This document shows positions 22,619 through 27,893 of a stretch of 27,893 nt of DNA, piece by piece. The notes under the pieces are model-generated. The model was not told the DNA's origin, did no database searches, and worked only from the letters and a program-made list of their open reading frames with translations. Source of the DNA: JADCCX01 sp031373545. GTDB taxonomy: Bacteria > Pseudomonadota > Alphaproteobacteria > Rhizobiales > Beijerinckiaceae. Both the position numbers and the translations under genes were made by a program. The stretch covers positions 1 to 27,893 of the forward strand of contig JANMMT010000050.1 in assembly GCA_031373545.1 (NCBI GenBank). The letters are read 5' to 3'. Within the stretch, counting starts at the first letter, position 1. Each line of letters starts with the position of its first letter.

Positions 22619-23820
22619 GCGAATTCTCAGACGGCCACCTTGCGCAAAACATCGCCCATTTTGCCAGAGCGCTGCGTGTCGCGGGCGTTCCCGTGGGGCC
22701 AGCTGCCGTGCTGGATGCGGTCAAGGCCGTCGAGGTGGCGGCGGTTGGCAACCGCGAGGATTTCTACTGGACGCTGCACAGCAGCCTTGTGACACGGCGC
22801 GCGCACACCGTGTTGTTCGACCAGGCTTTCCGTCTTTTCTGGCGCCGCCGCAGCCTGATCGAAAAAATGATCCAGATGCTAACGCCCTTCTCACCCATGC
22901 AGAAGGAGAGCAACGAGCCCAAGCCGCTGGCGCGCGTCTCGGAAGCGATGTTCGGTGGCATCCGCGAAGAAACGATGCGCAAAAAGCCCAAGATCGATTT
23001 GGATGCCCGCATGAGCATGTCGGACGCCGAAGTGCTGCGCACCAAGGATTTCGAACAGATGAGCGAGGCGGAAATCGCCGCCGCCAAACGCGCCATTGCA
23101 GCGCTGAAACTCCCGCTGGACCGCGTGCGCACGCGGCGCTTTCAGGCCGCGAGCCATGGGCGCATCGATCCGCGCGCCACATTGCGGGCTTCGCTGCGCG
23201 GCGGCGCCGGCATGATTGATCTGCGTTTTCGCAAGGTGCAGCGCAAGCGCCCGCCCGTGGTGGCGATCTGCGATATCTCCGGATCGATGGGCGATTACAG
23301 CCGCATGTTTCTGCATTTTCTGCATGCGCTTGGCGCCTCTGGCCGCGAGGTCAAGACGTTCTTGTTTGCCACGGAACTCACCAACATCACGCGCCTGCTG
23401 CGTGCGAGCACAGACCCGGAGGTGGCGCTGGCGGCCTGCGGGCGCGGCGTGCGTGATTGGGACGGCGGCACGCGCATCAGCAGCGCTTTGGCGGCATTCA
23501 ACAAGCTTTGGGCACGCCGTGTGCTGGCGGGCGGGGCGGTGGTTCTCTTCATTTCAGATGGGTTGGAGCGGCAGGATGATCCGCTGCTGGCGCGCGAGAT
23601 GGACCGTCTGCACCGCTCCTGCCGGCGGCTGATCTGGCTCAACCCGCTGCTGCGCTATGATGCGTTCGAGGCCAAGGCCGCCGGCATTCGCGCCCTGCTG
23701 CCCCATGTGGATGAGTTTCGGTCCATCCACTCCCTGGCCTCCATGAAGGTGCTTTGTGAGGCGCTGGATGCGCAGGCAAGCGGGAATGCTGACCCAAAGC
23801 GATGGTTGAAGGCGGAATGA
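22615..23820 (+). CDS. coxE: VWA-domain protein CoxE
   Basis: This 401-residue protein has a C-terminal von Willebrand A domain with the metal-ion-dependent adhesion site DISGSMGDYSR, whose ligands are Asp220, Ser222 and Ser224, and later GWDGGTR-like DGGTRISSAL and FISDGLER. The N-terminal half is the helical region typical of CoxE. It is the partner of the MoxR-type ATPase CoxD in cofactor maturation of CoxL, acting in the cytoplasm or at the membrane face. Its ATG overlaps the preceding cysteine-cluster gene by four bases. A 37-base gap follows before the XdhC N-terminal half. Confidence 0.94.
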   Translation: MSEFSDGHLAQNIAHFARALRVAGVPVGPAAVLDAVKAVEVAAVGNREDFYWTLHSSLVTRRAHTVLFDQAFRLFWRRRSLIEKMIQMLTPFSPMQKESNEPKPLARVSEAMFGGIREETMRKKPKIDLDARMSMSDAEVLRTKDFEQMSEAEIAAAKRAIAALKLPLDRVRTRRFQAASHGRIDPRATLRASLRGGAGMIDLRFRKVQRKRPPVVAICDISGSMGDYSRMFLHFLHALGASGREVKTFLFATELTNITRLLRASTDPEVALAACGRGVRDWDGGTRISSALAAFNKLWARRVLAGGAVVLFISDGLERQDDPLLAREMDRLHRSCRRLIWLNPLLRYDAFEAKAAGIRALLPHVDEFRSIHSLASMKVLCEALDAQASGNADPKRWLKAE

Positions 23821-23857
23821 GAAAGGCTCACAAGGTGTCTGAGCTCTGGAGTTGCCA

Positions 23858-24178
23858 ATGACCGTCGACAACGATCTTCTCAACCTTGCCGAAAGCTGGG
23901 CCCGCGCTGGCCGCCGCGTGGCGCTGGCGACGGTCATCGAGACCTGGGGCTCCGCACCGCGCCCGGTCGGGTCGCATCTGGTGATCGACGGGGAGGGGAA
24001 TTTCATGGGTTCCGTCTCGGGTGGCTGTGTGGAAAGCGCCGTCGTCACGGAGGCGATGGACATCATTGCCAGCGGCGCACCCCGAACGCTCAGCTTTGGC
24101 GTGGCGGATGAAACGGCCTGGCGCGTCGGTCTCTCTTGCGGCGGCACAATCAGCGTCTATGTGGAGCCGGTGGCGTGA
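23858..24178 (+). CDS. XdhC/CoxI family protein, N-terminal domain only
   Basis: This 106-residue protein matches only the N-terminal XdhC_CoxI domain. The conserved blocks GSAPRPVGSH (31-40), GSVSGGCVE (51-59) and LSCGGTI (92-98) are intact, so the domain is not decayed. XdhC binds molybdenum cofactor, promotes its sulfuration and hands it to the apo-enzyme. The ATG at 23858 is preferred to a TTG two codons earlier because GGAG is six bases upstream. The next gene, overlapping as GTGA, supplies the XdhC C-terminal domain, so together they equal one classical XdhC split in two. It could be named coxF or coxI in some schemes; I leave the symbol blank. Confidence 0.88.
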   Translation: MTVDNDLLNLAESWARAGRRVALATVIETWGSAPRPVGSHLVIDGEGNFMGSVSGGCVESAVVTEAMDIIASGAPRTLSFGVADETAWRVGLSCGGTISVYVEPVA

Positions 24179-24879
24179 AGCTTGATCTGCTCACGGCGCT
24201 GAATGCCGAGCGCGCTGCCCGCCGTGCGTGTCTCGTGGTGACCGACATGGCCAGCGGCGTGTCACATCTCATCCATGGGGCGGATGGGACCGAAGGCACC
24301 ATCCTCGGTGAGGCCGCTCACCGCGCCCTGCGCAGCGGCAAGAGTGGTCTGGTTGAGATCGAAGGGCATAGGTTGTTCCTTGCCGTGCATCTGCCACCGG
24401 TGAAACTCGTGGTGGTGGGCGCGGTGCACATCAGCCAGGCGATGCTGCCCACGGTGGCAGCACTTGGCCTTGATCTGACCATCGTGGACCCGCGCACCGC
24501 CTTTGCCACATCCGAGCGCTTTCCTGGCGTGAAGCTGCTGGCCGACTGGCCGGAAGAGGCCCTGCCCACCCTGGGCGTTGATGCTTACACCGCTTTCGTG
24601 GCGCTCACCCATGACCCCAAGATCGATGATCCCGCGCTTGCCCATGCGCTGCGGGCGGGCTGTTTTTACATTGGCGCGCTCGGCAGCCGCAAGACACACG
24701 CGGGGCGGTTGACACGGCTGGAAGCGGCGGGGTTCGACAGTGCCACGCTGGCCCGCATCCGCGCCCCGATCGGCCTCGACATCGGTGCCGTCAGCCCTGC
24801 GGAAATCGCCGTGGCCATCCTGGGCGAAATCATCGCAGCCCAGCGCAAGGGCCAGCCATCTGATCTGCCCAGGCCATGA
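24175..24879 (+). CDS. XdhC/CoxI family protein, C-terminal Rossmann domain
   Basis: This 234-residue protein matches the Rossmann-fold C-terminal domain of XdhC. Conserved blocks are VDPRTAFAT (104-112), YIGALGSRKTHAGR (165-178) and PIGLDIGA (198-205). The dinucleotide-type glycine motif, GAGHV in canonical XdhC, reads GAVHI (82-86), so the glycine-rich turn is altered. The first 75 residues are an additional small domain. The GTG at 24175 overlaps the previous stop, and the stop overlaps the next ATG, so the gene is coupled on both sides. A longer reading to 24136 would overlap the N-terminal gene more deeply and lacks family residues. Confidence 0.88.
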   Translation: MKLDLLTALNAERAARRACLVVTDMASGVSHLIHGADGTEGTILGEAAHRALRSGKSGLVEIEGHRLFLAVHLPPVKLVVVGAVHISQAMLPTVAALGLDLTIVDPRTAFATSERFPGVKLLADWPEEALPTLGVDAYTAFVALTHDPKIDDPALAHALRAGCFYIGALGSRKTHAGRLTRLEAAGFDSATLARIRAPIGLDIGAVSPAEIAVAILGEIIAAQRKGQPSDLPRP

Positions 24880-26462
24880 AATTCGGCCCTGTGACCATCG
24901 GCGATGCCGTGGGCGGCGTGCTGGCGCACGGCGTGCGCGAGGGCGATCTCGTTATAAAAAAAGGCACGGTGATCACGCCGGCGCATGTCGAACAACTCTT
25001 CGCGGCCGGTGTCGCGCAGGTGACCGTCGCGCAGCTTGAGGCGGGCGATGTGCCAGAGGATGCAGCGGCCTCCTCGCTCGCCCACGCACTGGCTGGCTCA
25101 AACCTGCGCACCGATCCGCCGTTCACGGGCCGCGCCAACCTCATGGCGGAAACAGCAGGCCTGCTGGTGATCGACCGCGCGGTTGTGGACAAGGTGAACA
25201 GCATCGATGATGCCATCACGCTCGCCACCCTGCCTGCATATCGCCGTGTCGCGCCGGGCGAGATGGTGGCGACGGTCAAGATCATTCCCTATGCCGTGGC
25301 GCAAGCCAGCCTGTCCCGCGCCACGGCGCTGGCCCAGGGCGCGCTGCGCATCGCGCCATTTTTGCCCAGCCGCGTCGGTGTGATTTCAACACTGCTGCCT
25401 GGCCTTAAGGCAACGGTGGTCGAAAAGACCGTGCGGGTCTTGCGTGAGAGGCTGCAGGCCATCGACCAGGGCGCATCGCGCATCGTCAGCGACATCCGCG
25501 TGCACCATGAAGTGGATGATCTGGCCGAAGCTTTGCACCACACGCGCGCTTTGGGCGTGGATATCATCATCGTGTTCGGGGCCTCGGCCATTGCCGATCG
25601 GCGCGACATCATCCCCGCTGCGCTGGAGGGTGCGGGCGGGCACGTGGAGCACTTCGGCATGCCGGTCGATCCGGGTAATCTGCTGTTGCTGGGCGCGCTG
25701 GGAACGGTGCCGGTCATCGGGGCGCCGGGTTGCGCACGTTCGCCAGCCGAGAATGGGTTCGACTGGGTGCTGCAGCGCGCCATGGCCGGTATGCCTGTGC
25801 GCCGGGCCGATGTGCAGGCCATGGGTGTCGGTGGGTTGCTGATGGAAATTATCTCGCGCCCACAGCCGCGCGCGCCCGAAACCGTGGCGGCGCTCGTGTT
25901 GGCCGCGGGCTCCAGCCGGCGCATGGGCCGCAACAAGCTGATGGAAATGCTGCACGGCAAAACGCTGGTGCGCCACGTGGTGGAAGCCGCACTTGCTTCG
26001 CAGGCTTCTCCTGTCACGGTGGTGCTGGGCCATGAGGCTGAGCGCATCCAGGCAGCCTTGGAGGGTCTGAACGTGCGCTTCGTGCACAATGGCGAGCATG
26101 CCAAAGGCATGACGTCCTCGCTGCGCGCGGGGCTTGCAGCCATGCCCGCTTCCACGCCCGCCGCGCTTGTGCTGCTGGGCGACATGCCGATGATCTCGGC
26201 CAGTCTCATTGACCGGTTGCTGGCGGCCCGCGTGGGTGCGGCAGAGGCCGACGCGGTGGTGCCTCTGTGCGAGGGGCAGCGCGGCAATCCCGTGATTCTC
26301 GCCCGCAGCCTCTTTGCAGCGATAGCCGGCCTGCAGGGAGACATCGGCGCGCGCGCCTTGCTCGGCGCACAAGTCAGGGTCATCGAGGTGCAAACAGCCG
26401 ACCGCTCCATTCTAATCGATGCCGATACGCCTGAAGCTCTGGAAAGCTTGCGCCAGATGTGA
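24876..26462 (+). CDS. Fused molybdopterin-binding domain and MocA-like cytidylyltransferase
   Basis: This 528-residue protein has two parts. Residues 1-330 resemble a MoeA/MogA-type molybdopterin-binding region (GVISTLLPG at 168-176, IIIVFGASAIADRRD at 230-243). Residues 336-528 form a MobA/MocA-type nucleotidyltransferase with LAAGSSRRMGRNK (342-354), LLGDMP (433-438), GNPVI (470-474) and DADTPEAL (515-522). MocA makes molybdopterin-cytosine dinucleotide, the cofactor used by CoxL, so the fusion fits the cluster. The ATG at 24876 overlaps the previous stop as ATGA. Such proteins are often labelled molybdopterin-binding/glycosyltransferase family 2. The stop is five bases from that of the convergent methyltransferase. 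Confidence 0.88.
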   Translation: MKFGPVTIGDAVGGVLAHGVREGDLVIKKGTVITPAHVEQLFAAGVAQVTVAQLEAGDVPEDAAASSLAHALAGSNLRTDPPFTGRANLMAETAGLLVIDRAVVDKVNSIDDAITLATLPAYRRVAPGEMVATVKIIPYAVAQASLSRATALAQGALRIAPFLPSRVGVISTLLPGLKATVVEKTVRVLRERLQAIDQGASRIVSDIRVHHEVDDLAEALHHTRALGVDIIIVFGASAIADRRDIIPAALEGAGGHVEHFGMPVDPGNLLLLGALGTVPVIGAPGCARSPAENGFDWVLQRAMAGMPVRRADVQAMGVGGLLMEIISRPQPRAPETVAALVLAAGSSRRMGRNKLMEMLHGKTLVRHVVEAALASQASPVTVVLGHEAERIQAALEGLNVRFVHNGEHAKGMTSSLRAGLAAMPASTPAALVLLGDMPMISASLIDRLLAARVGAAEADAVVPLCEGQRGNPVILARSLFAAIAGLQGDIGARALLGAQVRVIEVQTADRSILIDADTPEALESLRQM

Positions 26463-26467
26463 TGCCG

Positions 26468-27199
26468 TCAGCCTGATGGGGGCAGCGATTCGGGCAGGAA
26501 CTCGACATACCAGGCACCGGTCTGTGTGTTCTGGTGCCAGATGATATCGCGCCCGCGCTTCGAGAAGCCGCCGAAAATATCTGGATGAACGAGGTGCAGT
26601 GGCTCATCGACCCGGAAGGCCGTCAAAACGCCTAGCGCCTCGGTGGGCGCGACGTAAACGAGCGTTCCCATGCGGTACCAGGGTTCGATCTCCGCAGTGT
26701 TCCAGATCAGGGAGCGCATGTCACAGCAGACGTAGCCATGGGCCTTGAAAAGCGCGTGCCAGTAAGCCGGCGGCTGCTCGTTGAGGTGATCCACTCCCCC
26801 CTGGCCCGGTGCCGCAGCCGAGAACACCACGCGCGGCGCGGCCCGCACGAGCGATTCGACCAGCTTGGCTGCTGCCGCCTCTGGCAGGTGCTCACCGACC
26901 TCGGTGCAGATCGCGTAATCGAAGCGCTCGGGCAAGGACACGACCGTGGTCAGGTCGACATGCTGCGTTGCGATCGTGCTGTCGATGCCGTCAAGGGCAT
27001 AGGTATCAAGCCCCAGAATCCGCGTGGCACCCCGGTCGCGGGCGACCTTGAGCCAATCGCCCCGGCCGCAGCCGAAATCCACCAGGCTGCAGCCATGGAG
27101 ATCGAACCAACCCAGGATGTGGCGCGCGGAGGCCCTTACGGATGGACCGTAGGCGTCCATCGTGGCCTGCAAGCGGGCATAGCGGTCGTTGAGGTTCAT
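26468..27199 (-). CDS. Class I SAM-dependent methyltransferase
   Basis: This 243-residue protein has the Rossmann-type methyltransferase motif I VDFGCGRGDW at 40-49, an acidic end of strand 2 (LGLDTY, 62-67) and the post-motif CTEVGEHLPE (98-107). The C-terminal 100 residues (with WYRMGTLVYV and WHQNTQTGAWYVEFLPES) are not recognised. The ATG at 27199 is chosen for GGAG four bases upstream; an in-frame start at 27286 would overlap the photolyase gene by 41 bases. It is on the same strand and 46 bases after the photolyase gene, so may be co-transcribed. The substrate is unknown. Confidence 0.75.
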   Translation of the reverse strand: MNLNDRYARLQATMDAYGPSVRASARHILGWFDLHGCSLVDFGCGRGDWLKVARDRGATRILGLDTYALDGIDSTIATQHVDLTTVVSLPERFDYAICTEVGEHLPEAAAAKLVESLVRAAPRVVFSAAAPGQGGVDHLNEQPPAYWHALFKAHGYVCCDMRSLIWNTAEIEPWYRMGTLVYVAPTEALGVLTAFRVDEPLHLVHPDIFGGFSKRGRDIIWHQNTQTGAWYVEFLPESLPPSG

Positions 27200-27245
27200 G
27201 GAAGCTCCGTTGCGCGCATCGGCATTGGCGGGGAAGGCGATGTGC

Positions 27246-27893
27246 TCATGACCATGCAGCCAGCCCATCGAGAAACTTGGTCGCATAGCGCGTGATCTCG
27301 GCGCGGCGCTCGGGGGTCATATTGGCGAGTGTGCGGTAGGGCATCGCCATGCGGGGATTGCCTGCCAGCTTGCCCTCGTTCGTGATGAGAAAATTCCAAT
27401 ACATCGCATTGAACGGGCAGGCATCGGCACCGCTTTTGATCTTGGGATCATAACGGCAGCTTGCGCAGTAATCCGACATGCGGTCGATGTAGGCGCCCGA
27501 GGCGGCATAGGGTTTCGAGCCGAGAATTCCACCATCGGCATGCAGCACCATGCCATGCACGTTGGGCAGTTCAACCCACTCATAGGCGTCCGCATAGACC
27601 ACCAGATACCATTCCTCGACCTGCTTGGGATCAAGCCCCGCGAGCAACGCGAAATTCCCCGTCACCATCAGCCGCTGGATGTGGTGGGCATAGGCATGCG
27701 CGCGCGTGGTGCGGATGCATTCGGCGAGACAATGCATATCGGTCTCGCCCGTCCAGAAAAATGCGGGCAGGGGGCGGTGCGCATCGAGGTGATTGGTCTG
27801 GGCATACGCGGGCATGCGCAACCAATAGAGCCCGCGCACGAACTCGCGCCAGCCGAGCACCTGGCGGATAAAGCCCTCCACCGCGTTGAGCGG
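27246..27893 (-). CDS. phrB: FeS-type bacterial cryptochrome/(6-4) photolyase, C-terminal part (partial)
   Basis: The last 215 codons are present; the gene runs off the right edge in frame. The segment begins PLNAVEGFIRQVLGWREFVRG, a conserved FAD-domain block of FeS-BCP proteins. The four cysteines that bind the 4Fe-4S cluster in Agrobacterium PhrB have clear counterparts here: Cys59 in AECIRTTRAHAYAHH, Cys143 and Cys146 in DYCASC, and Cys159 in DACPFN. HIQRLMV (71-77) includes the active-site His. These proteins repair (6-4) photoproducts or act as light sensors. The methyltransferase gene follows. The N-terminal antenna-binding domain is outside the window, so intactness cannot be judged. 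Confidence 0.92.
   Translation of the reverse strand, partial: PLNAVEGFIRQVLGWREFVRGLYWLRMPAYAQTNHLDAHRPLPAFFWTGETDMHCLAECIRTTRAHAYAHHIQRLMVTGNFALLAGLDPKQVEEWYLVVYADAYEWVELPNVHGMVLHADGGILGSKPYAASGAYIDRMSDYCASCRYDPKIKSGADACPFNAMYWNFLITNEGKLAGNPRMAMPYRTLANMTPERRAEITRYATKFLDGLAAWS

Noticed and set aside
25289..26410. Two long minus-strand frames opposite the MocA fusion
   Set aside because: Low-complexity Ser/Ala/Arg or His/Gln translations without motifs, entirely inside a recognised gene.

Overview
The window is G+C-rich, densely packed bacterial chromosome. Gene content points to an alphaproteobacterium, most likely of the Hyphomicrobiales (Rhizobiales). The pointers are a branched-chain amino acid (liv) ABC operon carrying a small DUF6867-type membrane protein, a form II CO-dehydrogenase-type molybdenum hydroxylase cluster, a protocatechuate-branch pca cluster, an FeS-type bacterial cryptochrome/photolyase, and imperfect palindromic intergenic repeats. 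This assignment is inference from gene content; no rRNA, tRNA, CRISPR array, insertion sequence or phage gene was seen.

Layout. 1-3250: the 3' end of parC (+); then on the minus strand a DUF2256 zinc-finger-like gene, an SDR oxidoreductase lacking the catalytic Tyr, an unrecognised 102-residue protein with its own terminator, and a DadA-like flavoprotein. 3250-7570 (+): BASS-type transporter, rpe, a TTG-start membrane protein overlapping rpe, purB and ccdA, closed by a bidirectional terminator. 7639-13369 (-): liv operon in the order livH, livM, livG, livF, DUF6867 gene, livK. A 122-bp palindromic repeat lies between livM and livG, and paired hairpins lie before livK. 13542-16591: a flavin reductase (+) with an N-terminal FREA repeat, facing pcaB-pcaD-pcaC (-). 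16885-26462 (+): coxS-coxL-coxM, interrupted by one minus-strand SnoaL/NTF2-like gene, then coxD, a YkgJ cysteine-cluster gene, coxE, two separate halves of an XdhC/CoxI protein, and a fused molybdopterin-binding/MocA cytidylyltransferase. 26468-27893 (-): a SAM methyltransferase and the C-terminal part of an FeS photolyase that runs off the window.

How the genes work together. CoxS (two 2Fe-2S clusters), CoxL (Mo site, form II motif AYRGAGR) and CoxM (FAD) should form a three-subunit molybdenum hydroxylase. CoxD (AAA+) and CoxE (VWA) form the usual MoxR/VWA active-site maturation pair. The XdhC halves and the MocA fusion would prepare and deliver molybdopterin-cytosine dinucleotide cofactor. 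The cysteine-cluster gene is translationally coupled between coxD and coxE and is the most interesting unexplained part. The natural substrate of this form II enzyme cannot be told from sequence; the neighbouring pca and liv genes make either CO or an organic (possibly aromatic) substrate plausible.

Other points of interest are the array of palindromes upstream of the SDR gene, an orphan intrinsic terminator between the divergent pcaB and coxS genes, and repeats placed inside both the liv and cox operons.
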